A stretch of 64,000 nucleotides of DNA from Williamsia serinedens (GTDB lineage Bacteria; Actinomycetota; Actinomycetes; Mycobacteriales; Mycobacteriaceae). Position numbers and translations under genes: made by a program. Where the stretch lies: positions 310,001 through 374,000 of the forward strand of contig NZ_JAMTCG010000005.1 of NCBI RefSeq assembly GCF_024171725.1, read 5' to 3'. The notes below the pieces were generated by a model that worked only from the letters and a program-made list of their open reading frames with translations, did not search any database and was not told where the DNA came from. Positions within the stretch are counted from its first letter, which is position 1; every line of letters begins with the position of its first letter. Shown piece after piece: positions 26,363 to 34,707 of the stretch.

Positions 26363-27871
26363 ATGGCGAGAGACACCGACCCGGAATCGCGGCCGATCTC
26401 GGTCGCGGAGCTGCTCGCGCGCCGTGCCGCCGAGTCCGACGGCGGTGCGCCCGACACCTCCGACGAGTCCCGCCCGGCGGGTCGTCGGCGTCGTGCCGGG
26501 GACGGCGGCGTCTCCGTCGCCGAGCTGACCGGCGAGATCCCGCGCATCCGCGGCGGCGCGCACTCCGGGTCGTTCCGTGCCATCGACCCCGAGGAGGCCG
26601 CGGCCCCGCGGGACACCGCCGCGCCCACCACCGGCCGGCGACGCGCCCCCGACGCCCCCGCACCGACCGTCGACGAGGACCTCACCGAGGCCGCGCCGTC
26701 GACGGGTGAGCTCGCGGCCGAGTCGTCGTTCGTCCCCGACGACCCGTACGTGGGTGAGGCGCCGCGGTCGTCGACGTTCCCGCGGTCCGACCGACCCACC
26801 GCCCCAGGCCCCGACGACCGGTTCCCGCGGTCGGAGTCCCCGGCACCGTCCTGGGCGGCGGGCCAGGCGTGGTCGACGCCGACGCCGTCGCACCCCGGTC
26901 AGCCGCCGGCCACCCGCGACCTGAACAGCGCCGACGTGCACGCGCGGTTCGCGCGTCCTGCCGAGCCCGAGCGGTCGGACCCCGCGCGGTCGGACCCCGA
27001 GCAATCGGACGAGGTCACCGGCATCATCCCGCGGTTCCGTGCCGAGCCCGCCGCCGACGACGACTTCGCCGGGCTCTCGCCCGAGGAGCGCGACCGCGCG
27101 TTCGAGAGCTACCGCAACTTCGACGACGTCGACGTCGAGGAGGAGACACCGCGCAAGCGCCGCGGGCTGTTCGGCGCGCTGCGCCGGTCCCGCACCGACG
27201 ACCAGACCGCGTCACCCGCCGAGGACGAGTCGTCCATCGCCCACACCGAGCTGCTGTCGCGTCCGGCGGAGGCCTCCCGCGACGACGGTCGCCTCGACGT
27301 GCGCGACGACACCCCGACCGAGCTGACCGACGTCTCACAGCCGGCGTGGGGCGCACAGGCATGGTCGGACCGACCGGACGCCGACGACGCGCCGCGCGAG
27401 ACCGCCGCGCGCGACGACGACCTGCCGTGGACCACCCGCTTCGCCGCCGACGACGCGCGTGACGACAGCCGCGCCGACACCGGCGTCGTCGACCTCGACG
27501 ATGCGCAGCGTCGCGACACCGTCCGTCCCGCGTGGCGCGGCGCCGACGCGACCCCCGCGGACGACGCCGCCACCGCGCCGTCGGCAACCGCAGACGCCGA
27601 GGGTCCGTCCCCCGCCCGGCAGTGGGCGACGCTGGGCCTGCAGGTGATCGCGGGACTCGTCGTCGGCGTGGGCCTCTTCCTCGGCTTCACCGAGCTGTGG
27701 CGCTGGAACGTCTACTTCGCGCTCGTGCTCGCCGTCGTGGTGATCTTCGGGCTGGTGACGTTCGTGCACGTCGTCCGGCGGAGCTCGGACCTGGTGTCGA
27801 CGTTGATCGCGCTCGCGGTCGGGCTCGTCGTCACCATCGGCCCCCTGGCGCTGCTCGCGTCGGGGAGCTGA
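26363..27871 (+). CDS. Membrane protein with long disordered N-terminus, Rv0497-like
   Basis: 502 residues; ATG with AGAGGA ribosome site. Residues 1 to about 415 are hydrophilic, rich in Asp, Arg, Pro and Ser, and probably unstructured. They carry two short repeated motifs: SVAELL/SVAELT (about 14 and 51) and GEIPRI/GIIPRF (about 57 and 223). Three membrane segments fill the C-terminus (about 418-500). It lies between ppx and the isomerase as Rv0497 does, but is much longer than that protein (about 310). The short motifs look like docking peptides. The function is unknown. Confidence 0.8.
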   Translation: MARDTDPESRPISVAELLARRAAESDGGAPDTSDESRPAGRRRRAGDGGVSVAELTGEIPRIRGGAHSGSFRAIDPEEAAAPRDTAAPTTGRRRAPDAPAPTVDEDLTEAAPSTGELAAESSFVPDDPYVGEAPRSSTFPRSDRPTAPGPDDRFPRSESPAPSWAAGQAWSTPTPSHPGQPPATRDLNSADVHARFARPAEPERSDPARSDPEQSDEVTGIIPRFRAEPAADDDFAGLSPEERDRAFESYRNFDDVDVEEETPRKRRGLFGALRRSRTDDQTASPAEDESSIAHTELLSRPAEASRDDGRLDVRDDTPTELTDVSQPAWGAQAWSDRPDADDAPRETAARDDDLPWTTRFAADDARDDSRADTGVVDLDDAQRRDTVRPAWRGADATPADDAATAPSATADAEGPSPARQWATLGLQVIAGLVVGVGLFLGFTELWRWNVYFALVLAVVVIFGLVTFVHVVRRSSDLVSTLIALAVGLVVTIGPLALLASGS

Positions 27872-27896
27872 CGATGCGCGTGGGGGGACACCGCCG

Positions 27897-28769
27897 ATGA
27901 GGGTCGACATCCCGATCGGTCTGTCGACCGCGTCGGTGTACCCGCAGAACACCGAGGCCGCGTTCCAGTACGCCAACGAACTCGGGTTCGACGGTGTCGA
28001 GCTGATGGTGTGGGGCGAGTCGGTCAGCCAGGACATCGACCACGTCGCCTATCTGTCCGACCGGTACGCCGTGCCCGTGCTCAGCGTCCACGCGCCGTGC
28101 CTGCTGATCTCGCAGCGCGTGTGGGGGCGTGACCCGATCGCGAAGCTCGGCCGATCGGTCGACGCCGCCGCGCAGCTCGGCGCGGCCACCGTCGTCGTGC
28201 ACCCCCCGTTCCGGTGGCAGCGTCGCTACGTGAAGGGGTTCGCCGAGACCGTCGCCGAACTCGAGGAGCGCAGCGACGTCGCCGTCGCGGTGGAGAACAT
28301 GTTCCCCGTTCGCGCCGACCGGGTGTTCGGCAAGTACACCGAGGCGGCCGAGCGCATGGCGCGGCGCGGTGGCCCGGGCACGTCGGTGTCGGCGTTCGGC
28401 ACCTCGATCGACCCCACTGACGACGGCTTCGCGCACTACACGCTCGACCTGTCGCACACCGCCACCGCCGGCCACGACGCGATCGCCATGTTCGAGCGGA
28501 TGGGATCGTCGCTGAACCACCTGCACCTCACCGACGGGATCGGCGCGGCCGTCGACGAACACCTCGTCCCCGGCGACGGGAACCAGCCGTGCGTCGAGAT
28601 CTGCCGACGTCTCGCCGACAGCGACTTCGACGGTGCCGTCGTGCTGGAGGTGTCGACGGGGTCGGCCCGGACCAAACCCGAACGCAGTGAGATCCTCGCC
28701 CGGTCGCTCGCATTCGCCCGCGAACACCTCGCGCGCGACGTCACACCGGTGAGAGGGGACCGCCCGTGA
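27897..28769 (+). CDS. Sugar phosphate isomerase/epimerase-like TIM barrel
   Basis: 290 residues of the xylose-isomerase-like/AP endonuclease 2 barrel. Metal-binding type residues are seen in GVELMVWGE, VHAPCLL, VVHPPF, AVENMF, LDLSHT, NHLHLTDG and VVLEVSTG. It is the counterpart of Rv0498, next to the thioesterase and proC. The true reaction is not established for this group. Its GTGA overlap with the next gene shows translational coupling. Confidence 0.87.
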   Translation: MRVDIPIGLSTASVYPQNTEAAFQYANELGFDGVELMVWGESVSQDIDHVAYLSDRYAVPVLSVHAPCLLISQRVWGRDPIAKLGRSVDAAAQLGAATVVVHPPFRWQRRYVKGFAETVAELEERSDVAVAVENMFPVRADRVFGKYTEAAERMARRGGPGTSVSAFGTSIDPTDDGFAHYTLDLSHTATAGHDAIAMFERMGSSLNHLHLTDGIGAAVDEHLVPGDGNQPCVEICRRLADSDFDGAVVLEVSTGSARTKPERSEILARSLAFAREHLARDVTPVRGDRP

Positions 28770-29596
28770 CCGTCTCGGTCACCGACCTCGGTGCGCTGTC
28801 GCGCACATCCGGCGACGGCGACGAGATGTCCTTCACCACCGTCGTCGACCCCGTCTTCACCATCGGCCCCAAGGTGCACGGCGGCGCCTTGCAGGTCGTG
28901 ACCGCGCACGCGGCCGTCGCGGCCGTCGACCGTCCCGCGATGGTGCCCGTCGCGATCTCCAGCGACTACCTGCGCGCCCCCGAACCGCGCGAGGTCGACG
29001 TGCGCGCGACCGTCGTCAAACGAGGCCGCCGCGTCTGCCTGGTCGACGTCGTCGTGGCCCAGGACGGACGCGACGCCGTCCGGTCGGTGATCACGCTGGC
29101 CGAACCCGATCACGGCACACCGCGTCACGCCGGCGTGCCGGAGATCCTGTCGGCGATGCCGATCGAGCCCGCGGCCGACGCGGTGCCGGTCGCCGGGTCC
29201 CCCGTCGCCGACATCGTGCACCTCAGCGCGGCCGTCGACATGTACTACGACCGTGCCTCGGTGCCGGTGATGGTCGGGGAGCGCGGTGCCCCCGAGACGC
29301 GGTTCTGGGCGCGGCCCGTCGACGGCGACCCCGACGGCTTCTTCGCGATCCTCACCGGCGACCTGTCGATGCCCGTCGTGATGAACCTCGGTGTGTTCGG
29401 CTGGGCGCCCACCCTGCAGATGACCACCTACCTGCGTCGTCGACCCGCACAGGGCTGGCTGCGTGCGCGGGTCACCACCACCGAGGTCGGGCAAGGGTGG
29501 TTCGAGGAGGACCATCTCATCGTCGACGCCACCGGCGCCGTCGTCGCGCAGTCGCGACAGCTCGCACTCGTCCCCTCCGAGGAAGGACACGCATGA
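28766..29596 (+). CDS. Thioesterase-superfamily protein (hotdog fold), Rv0499-like
   Basis: 276 residues, a double hotdog of the acyl-CoA thioesterase (TesB-like) type. HGGALQVVTAHAAV corresponds to the helix entering the active site, and ISSDYLRAPEPREVDVRATVVKRGRR to the following strands. It is co-translated on both sides (GTGA with the isomerase, ATGA with proC). It probably hydrolyses or binds an acyl thioester; the substrate is unknown. Confidence 0.82.
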   Translation: MTVSVTDLGALSRTSGDGDEMSFTTVVDPVFTIGPKVHGGALQVVTAHAAVAAVDRPAMVPVAISSDYLRAPEPREVDVRATVVKRGRRVCLVDVVVAQDGRDAVRSVITLAEPDHGTPRHAGVPEILSAMPIEPAADAVPVAGSPVADIVHLSAAVDMYYDRASVPVMVGERGAPETRFWARPVDGDPDGFFAILTGDLSMPVVMNLGVFGWAPTLQMTTYLRRRPAQGWLRARVTTTEVGQGWFEEDHLIVDATGAVVAQSRQLALVPSEEGHA

Positions 29597-30429
29597 CCAC
29601 ACGGGTCGCCATCGTCGGCGGCGGCAAGATCGGCGAGGCGCTGCTCTCCGGGCTCGTCCGGTCGGGGCACCCGACGCGTGACCTCGTCGTCGCGGAGAAG
29701 AACGCCGCTCGCGGCGCCGAACTCACCGAGGAGTACGGCGTGCGCGTCACTGCCATCGCCGACGCGGTGGAGGGCGCGACGATCGTCGTGCTCGCCGTGA
29801 AGCCCGCCGACGTCGACGGCGTCCTCGAGATCATCTCCGGTGTCGAGGACACCGGTGAGGTGGAGCGGTTGACCGTGAGCCTCGTCGCCGGGCTGTCGAC
29901 CCGGCACTACGAGGACGCCCTGCCCGCGGGCGCGCCGGTCGTGCGGGTCATGCCCAACACGCCGATGCTCGTCGGCGAGGCGATGTCGGCGGTGACCGGT
30001 GGTCGGTACGCGACCGACGAGCACGTCTCGACCGTCGCGACGCTGCTCGAGTCCGTCGGCAAGGTGATCGTCATCGCCGAGAAGCAGATGGACGCCGTCA
30101 CCGCGGTCTCCGGTTCCGGGCCCGCCTACGCGTTCCTGATGGCCGAGGCGATGATCGACGCGGGTGTGGGACTCGGTCTGACCCGTGCCACCGCCACCCT
30201 GCTCGCCGCGCAGACGATCCGCGGCGCCGGTGTCCTGCTCACCGACTCGGGGTTGTCGCCGGTCGACCTGCGGGCGGCCGTCACGTCCCCGGCGGGCACC
30301 ACCGCCGAGGCCATCCGCGAGCTCGAGGCGCACGGTTTCCGGCACGCGTTCTACGAGGCACTTCGCGCCAACGCGGGTGCCAGCGCGGCCCTGCGCGCGG
30401 CGGCCCCGAGCGCCGAGAACGACGGCTGA
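29593..30429 (+). CDS. proC: Pyrroline-5-carboxylate reductase
   Basis: 278 residues. It has an N-terminal Rossmann motif GGGKIGEALLSGL, MPNTPMLVGEAMSA, and the C-terminal signature SGSGPAYAFLMAEAM followed by LLTDSGLSPVDLRAAVTSPAGTT in short. It reduces pyrroline-5-carboxylate to proline with NAD(P)H, the last step of proline synthesis. The ATG overlaps the thioesterase stop and has an upstream GAGGAAGGA ribosome site. The order matches Rv0498-Rv0500. Confidence 0.95.
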   Translation: MTTRVAIVGGGKIGEALLSGLVRSGHPTRDLVVAEKNAARGAELTEEYGVRVTAIADAVEGATIVVLAVKPADVDGVLEIISGVEDTGEVERLTVSLVAGLSTRHYEDALPAGAPVVRVMPNTPMLVGEAMSAVTGGRYATDEHVSTVATLLESVGKVIVIAEKQMDAVTAVSGSGPAYAFLMAEAMIDAGVGLGLTRATATLLAAQTIRGAGVLLTDSGLSPVDLRAAVTSPAGTTAEAIRELEAHGFRHAFYEALRANAGASAALRAAAPSAENDG

Positions 30430-30625
30430 CCGGCGCCGACAGGGACCGTCGGACGCCTCGGGACGCATATATCGGCCAGATGACCGAGAAATATCGAAAA
30501 GGTCACCCACTCACGTCGCATCTTTCCCATGCGCCACGCTAAGCTGCCCTGAGCACGTGCGTGTCTGGTGTCCGCGGGAGGGGAAGCCCGCGGCCGCGAC
30601 GCGTGCACCGGAGGTCGAAAATTTC

Positions 30626-30874
30626 ATGGCGCCTGCAAACACGCCTGGCGACCGACCCAGCGCCCCCGGCGCCGGGCCGGCGAACAGTGCCGGTTCGGGT
30701 ACGCAGTTCCTCACCGTCGCGGAGGTCGCGTCCCTCATGCGCGTGTCCAAGATGACCGTCTACCGCCTGGTGCACAACGGCGAACTCCCCGCCGTGCGCG
30801 TGGGCAGGTCCTTCCGCGTCCACGCGAAGGCCGTCCACGACTACCTGGAGAACTCCTACTTCGACGTCGGCTGA
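30626..30874 (+). CDS. Excisionase-type helix-turn-helix protein (Rv0500A-like)
   Basis: 82 residues. After a disordered start, residues 29-80 are the MerR/Xis-like DNA-binding domain (FLTVAEVASLMRVSKMTVYRLVHNGELPAVRVG in short). It is annotated as an excisionase by family, but no integrase is near. The gene is conserved between proC and bS22 in mycobacteria, so it is a chromosomal regulator rather than a phage relic. The ribosome site GGAGG lies 11 bases upstream. The 196-base gap before it is AT-rich (GCATATATCGG, AAATATCGAAAAGG) and holds the promoter. Confidence 0.88.
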   Translation: MAPANTPGDRPSAPGAGPANSAGSGTQFLTVAEVASLMRVSKMTVYRLVHNGELPAVRVGRSFRVHAKAVHDYLENSYFDVG

Positions 30875-30914
30875 CAGGCGTCTCCGACGCGGGCTGACAG
30901 GCGTCTCCGACGCG
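30869..30914 (+). repeat. Tandem 23-bp duplication over the excisionase-like gene stop
   Basis: Two identical 23-bp copies starting GGCTGACAGGCG lie head to tail (30869-30891 and 30892-30914). The first contains the stop codon of the excisionase-like gene. Each copy ends in TCCGACGCG, which can pair with CGTCGG just before the first copy, so the array can form a terminator-like hairpin. Confidence 0.8.
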
Positions 30915-31130
30915 GCTGATCTCGCCCTCGGCGCCGGCTCCATCGGGCTGTCCTGCACTCGTGGTCACCGCGGATTTCGTCGCGCCCTGACCCCCGGAGT
31001 ACCCTGGACGACTGTTGCGCTCGCCGGTCCGGTGCGCGCCTGTCCGGTTCGCCGGGCGGGCCCCGCGTCTGCGCCGTGAGTCCGACGAGCCCGAGTACGT
31101 GTCCACCCGTGCGAGAACGTGAGGTGCCCC

Positions 31131-31232
31131 ATGGGGTCAGTGATCAAGAAGCGCCGCAAGCGCATGTCGAAGAAGAAGCACCGCAAGCTTCTCCGCCGCA
31201 CCCGGGTGCAGCGTCGCAAGCTCGGCAAGTGA
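31131..31232 (+). CDS. Small ribosomal subunit protein bS22 (AURKAIP1/COX24 domain)
   Basis: 33 residues: [19 protein letters not shown] followed by [14 protein letters not shown]. It is extremely basic. It corresponds to Rv0500B and to the bS22 protein seen in mycobacterial ribosome structures. The ATG has a GAGGT ribosome site 6 bases upstream, and a possible -10 (TACCCT, about 31001) precedes a leader of about 120 bases. It is easily missed because of its size. A strong hairpin follows at 31281. Confidence 0.92.
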
Positions 31233-31280
31233 TGTGACCGCCGACCGGGACGTCCCCGGGCGGCACATCGTTCGACCACC

Positions 31281-31312
31281 CTCCGACCCGTCGCACACGC
31301 GGCGGGTCGGAG
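31281..31312 (+). terminator. Terminator after bS22
   Basis: Perfect 10-bp stem CTCCGACCCG / CGGGTCGGAG with a 12-base loop, 49 bases after the stop of the bS22 gene and before the epimerase start. Confidence 0.6.
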
Positions 31313-31335
31313 TGCGTTGCGGCTAGTGTGGCGCC

Positions 31336-32385
31336 ATGAGTGACGCCCCCGCCCCGCCCTCGGTGGTGCTGGTCACCGGCGCCTCGACCTTCCTCGGCGG
31401 CTATCTCACGACCCGCCTCGCGCAGAACCCGGCGATCGACCGGGTCATCACCGTCGACTCCCGGGTGCCCAGCAAGGACATGCTGCGACGGATGGGCCGC
31501 GCCGAGTTCGTCCGCGCCGACATCCGACGACCCACCATCGGTCGCATCATCGACTCCGCCGGCGTCGACACCGTCGTCCACGCGGCGACGTCGGTGATGG
31601 ACACCGTCGGGCACACCCCGGCCATCAAGGAACTCACCGTCATCGGCGCGATGCAGGTGTGCGCCGCCTGTCAGCGCGCCCCGTCGGTGAAGCGGGTGAT
31701 CGTGCGGTCGTCGGGCATGGTCTACGGCGCCAGCGCCTCCGACCCCGCGCACTTCTCCGAGCAGACCCGCGCCGTCGACGAGCCGACCACCGGTTTCGCC
31801 CGGGACCTGCTCGACGTCGAGTCCTACGCCCGCGGACTGTCGCGGCGTCGCCAGGACATCGCGGTGACGATCCTGCGGCCGACCGCGATCCTCGGCCCCC
31901 AGATCTCCACGCGGATGAGCAACTACTTCTCGTCGCCGATCATCCCCGTCGTCATCGGGTACCAGCCGCGCCTGCAGTTCCTGCACGAGGAGGACGCACT
32001 CGCGGCGATCGAGCACGCGACGTTGCTCGGCCGCCCCGGGACGTTCAACCTCGCGGCCGACGGCGTGGTGACCCTGGCCCAGGCGATCCGTCGGGCGGGA
32101 CGCATCGAGTTGCCGGTCCCCGCGGGCCTGATGGGCACCGTGGCCGGCGTGTTCCGGAACATGGGCATCAACACCCTGCACGGCGACCAGGCCGACTACC
32201 TTACGTACGGCCGAGTGCTGGACACCACCCGCATGCGTGCCGAGCTGGGGTTCGCGCCGCGACGCACCAGCCTGGAGACCCTCGACGACTTCATCGCGCG
32301 CAAGCCCCTCGAGCCCGTCATCTCCTCCGCGGCGTGGCATCGCCTGGAACAGCGCATCGTCGACACCGCGCGGACCCTCGCCTGA
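31336..32385 (+). CDS. NAD-dependent epimerase/dehydratase family protein (Rv0501-like)
   Basis: 349 residues, an extended short-chain dehydrogenase. The N-terminal loop is TGASTFLGGYL, with an acidic residue after strand 2 (TVDSRVP). The usual YxxxK is hard to place: SSGMVYG and ESYARGLSRR occupy the expected region, so the classic Lys is not obvious. It is the counterpart of galE2 (Rv0501) by position; the substrate is unproven and may not be UDP-galactose. Confidence 0.85.
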   Translation: MSDAPAPPSVVLVTGASTFLGGYLTTRLAQNPAIDRVITVDSRVPSKDMLRRMGRAEFVRADIRRPTIGRIIDSAGVDTVVHAATSVMDTVGHTPAIKELTVIGAMQVCAACQRAPSVKRVIVRSSGMVYGASASDPAHFSEQTRAVDEPTTGFARDLLDVESYARGLSRRRQDIAVTILRPTAILGPQISTRMSNYFSSPIIPVVIGYQPRLQFLHEEDALAAIEHATLLGRPGTFNLAADGVVTLAQAIRRAGRIELPVPAGLMGTVAGVFRNMGINTLHGDQADYLTYGRVLDTTRMRAELGFAPRRTSLETLDDFIARKPLEPVISSAAWHRLEQRIVDTARTLA

Positions 32386-32500
32386 ACGCCGTAATACGCG
32401 CGTGGTTCAGCGCGAGTCGTCGACACCTTCTACACTGGCAGCGCACGTGTTCGGGGGCGGATGGCGAGCGGGGGACGATGGTGTCGGCAGGGGTGTGACG

Positions 32501-33658
32501 GTGGCAAAAGGCAACAACGCACCGGACTCTCGCACCGCGAAGGTGATCCAGCTGTACGCGTCACCCCCGGCGTCGCCCACCGACGCCGGTCGTCGTCGGC
32601 ATCCCTCCCAGCAGCGGTCGGGTCCGGCCCCCACGCGACGGATGGCACCGCGACCGGTGCCCCGGCGGAACGAGGGGCTCGGTCACCCCGACACCGACGG
32701 CTTCGACGACGCGGACGTCCACCCGATCAGCGCGGACGTGGTGCCGCGCATCGACGAGTCGGGTCTGCCCGTCCAGCGCACCGGCAGTCCGCTGTTCAGC
32801 CTCGGCGGTATCCGATCCGCCGTCGCCGAGTCGGTGGTGTCGGGGGCGGGGTACCTGCGTGAGCGGCTGACCGGCGACTACGAGATCGACGACTTCGGCT
32901 TCGACCGGCACTTCACCGAGAACGTCTTCCTGCCCGCGATGCGGGTCCTCTTCGACAAGTGGTTCCGCGTCGAGGTCACCGGTGTGGAGAACCTGCCCAC
33001 CGAGGGCGGCGCGCTGCTGGTCGCCAACCACGCGGGCACCATCCCCGTCGACGCGCTGATGCTGTCAGTGGCCGTGCATGACCACCACCCGCGGCAGCGG
33101 TTCCTGCGGATGCTCGCGGCCGACCTCGCCCTCGAGTCGCCGTTCATCGGTGCCCTCTCGCGGCGCACCGGGTCGACCCTGGCGTGCACCGCCGACGCCG
33201 AGCGGCTGCTGCGGTCGGGGGAGTTGACCGCCGTCTGGCCCGAGGGGTTCAAGGGCGTCGGCAAGCTCTATCGCGACCGCTACAAGCTGCAGCGGTTCGG
33301 TCGGGGCGGGTTCGTCACCACCGCCCTGCGCACCGCGGTGCCGATCGTGCCGGTCTCCATCGTCGGGTCCGAGGAGATCTACCCCATGCTCAGCGACCTC
33401 AAGCCGATCGCCCGGATGCTGGGCCTGCCCTACCTCCCGGTCACCCCGACGTTCCCGTTGCTCGGCCCCCTCGGCCTGGTCCCGCTGCCGGCCAAGTGGC
33501 ACATCCACTTCGGCAAGCCCATCGAGACCAACCGCTACGACGAGCAGGCCGCCGACGACCCCATGGTCGTCTTCGACCTCACCGACCACGTGCGCGAGGA
33601 GATCCAGCAGACCCTCTTCCGCATGCTCAGCCGTCGCGGCTCGGTCTACTTCGGCTGA
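32501..33658 (+). CDS. Lysophospholipid acyltransferase-family protein (Rv0502-like)
   Basis: 385 residues from the GTG at 32501, which has AGGGG at 7 bases; the GTG at 32495 would be too close to it. The first 110 residues are disordered and basic. The PlsC-type domain starts near 140 with NHAGTIPVD (the catalytic His, with a longer spacing to Asp than the classic HX4D) and PEGFKGVGK. It probably acylates a glycerophospholipid or glycolipid at the membrane. It follows the epimerase as Rv0502 follows Rv0501. Confidence 0.87.
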   Translation: MAKGNNAPDSRTAKVIQLYASPPASPTDAGRRRHPSQQRSGPAPTRRMAPRPVPRRNEGLGHPDTDGFDDADVHPISADVVPRIDESGLPVQRTGSPLFSLGGIRSAVAESVVSGAGYLRERLTGDYEIDDFGFDRHFTENVFLPAMRVLFDKWFRVEVTGVENLPTEGGALLVANHAGTIPVDALMLSVAVHDHHPRQRFLRMLAADLALESPFIGALSRRTGSTLACTADAERLLRSGELTAVWPEGFKGVGKLYRDRYKLQRFGRGGFVTTALRTAVPIVPVSIVGSEEIYPMLSDLKPIARMLGLPYLPVTPTFPLLGPLGLVPLPAKWHIHFGKPIETNRYDEQAADDPMVVFDLTDHVREEIQQTLFRMLSRRGSVYFG

Positions 33659-33681
33659 TCCCGGGAGCGTTCCGGCTGGTC

Positions 33682-33723
33682 GTCCACAACCCGCACCGAT
33701 GGCCGTCGTCCTGTGCACTGTGC
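33682..33723. repeat. Left 42-bp inverted repeat around the AbiEi/DUF559 gene
   Basis: It pairs with 34645-34686 in inverted orientation at 34 of 42 positions. Perfect blocks are GTCCACAA, CCGCACC and GCACTGTGC. It ends 12 bases before the stop codon of the enclosed gene. No target-site duplication is visible outside. Confidence 0.75.
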
Positions 33724-33735
33724 GCGCGGTGACGC

Positions 33736-34626
33736 TCATCTGTGTTGGTTGTGGCGCGGCCAGCGATGGCGACGTCGGCGAACGATCTCGAGGATGATCT
33801 CCTCTGTCCGCTCCCACAGCTCGACGACATCGGCATAGGTCAACCGCAGCGTGATGTACCCGAGCCGCGCGGCCTCACGGTCACGGCGTCGGTCCTCCGT
33901 GTACCTCTCGAGACCGGAGTGATAGCGCTCGCCGTCGGTCTCGATGATCAATCGGTCGCCCACGACCATGTCCACGATCCCGACCCGAGGTATCACCACC
34001 TGGGTCCGCACCGGGATGTTCCTCGCGCGCAGACGGAGTCGGACCATCGACTCCGTCCCCGACTGCGCCGAGCCGTCGCACCGGCCGAGCAGTGCGCGCA
34101 CGGCCACCGGGGTGTCGCCGAGGATCGATGCGAGGTCGTCGGGCGTGAAGTGTTTGCGGTTCACGATCGAGTCGCACACCACGACGAGTCCCTCCGCGTC
34201 CAAGCAGCGTGCGGCGTGCCGGAGGGCGATCGGGATCTCGTCGACGGGTCCGGTCACCGACTCGGGTCTGCCGTGTTGTGAACAGAACCGCCCGGTGCGG
34301 TCACGGCTCGTTCCCGCCCGCGCGTGCACGTCGTCGGAGCGTCCGGGCACCCAGATCCCGCGGTACCGAAGGGCGGACACGCAGCTGAGGACGCCACCGC
34401 GTCTCACTGCCTCGACGACACGAGCGTCCGCGTCGGACCGGGCGTACCAGCCACGACGGAGCCGGACCAGTGTCTCGTCCGCCACCGCCCGACGCACGCT
34501 GGCCTGCGTCTCGCCGTGCGCGATCAACTCACCCCACGTCACGACCCCGGTGTCTCGCATGACGACAGCATCGGGCCGGGCAGGGACGAATTCGCGGGTG
34601 GAGGCGGCTCTGTCCACAATCGACAC
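33736..34626 (-). CDS. AbiEi-type antitoxin domain plus DUF559 nuclease-fold protein
   Basis: 296 residues from the GTG at 34626; the GTG at 34617 or ATG at 34560 are alternatives. The N-terminal part (about 23-65, MRDTGVVTWGELIAHG then RRAVADETLVRLRRGWYAR) is the winged helix of AbiEi-type type IV antitoxins. The C-terminus (about 215-285, VDMVVGDRLIIETDGERYH then DRRRDREAARLGYITLRLT) is the Vsr/PD-(D/E)XK-like DUF559 domain with Asp and Glu in place. The type IV toxin AbiEii is absent. The gene is enclosed by inverted repeats, and M. tuberculosis lacks it at this point, so it looks acquired. Whether it cuts DNA is untested. Confidence 0.82.
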   Translation of the reverse strand: MSIVDRAASTREFVPARPDAVVMRDTGVVTWGELIAHGETQASVRRAVADETLVRLRRGWYARSDADARVVEAVRRGGVLSCVSALRYRGIWVPGRSDDVHARAGTSRDRTGRFCSQHGRPESVTGPVDEIPIALRHAARCLDAEGLVVVCDSIVNRKHFTPDDLASILGDTPVAVRALLGRCDGSAQSGTESMVRLRLRARNIPVRTQVVIPRVGIVDMVVGDRLIIETDGERYHSGLERYTEDRRRDREAARLGYITLRLTYADVVELWERTEEIILEIVRRRRHRWPRHNQHR

Positions 34627-34644
34627 CGATGTGTGCCGACCTGT

Positions 34645-34686
34645 GCACAGTGCCCACGCCGACCCTCATAGGTGCGGTTTGTGGAC
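34645..34686. repeat. Right 42-bp inverted repeat around the AbiEi/DUF559 gene
   Basis: Partner of 33682-33723. It lies 18 bases upstream of the GTG start, in the promoter area, and contains CTGTGCACAG-type and TTTGTGGAC blocks. It may be the end of a mobile cassette or a regulatory site. Confidence 0.75.
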
Positions 34687-34707
34687 CTGCCGAGGGTGTA
34701 TCGACTC

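Noticed and set aside
30626-30874. Excisionase-like gene as evidence of an integrated element
   Set aside because: There is no integrase, attachment-site duplication or phage gene nearby, and the gene is at the same place in mycobacteria.
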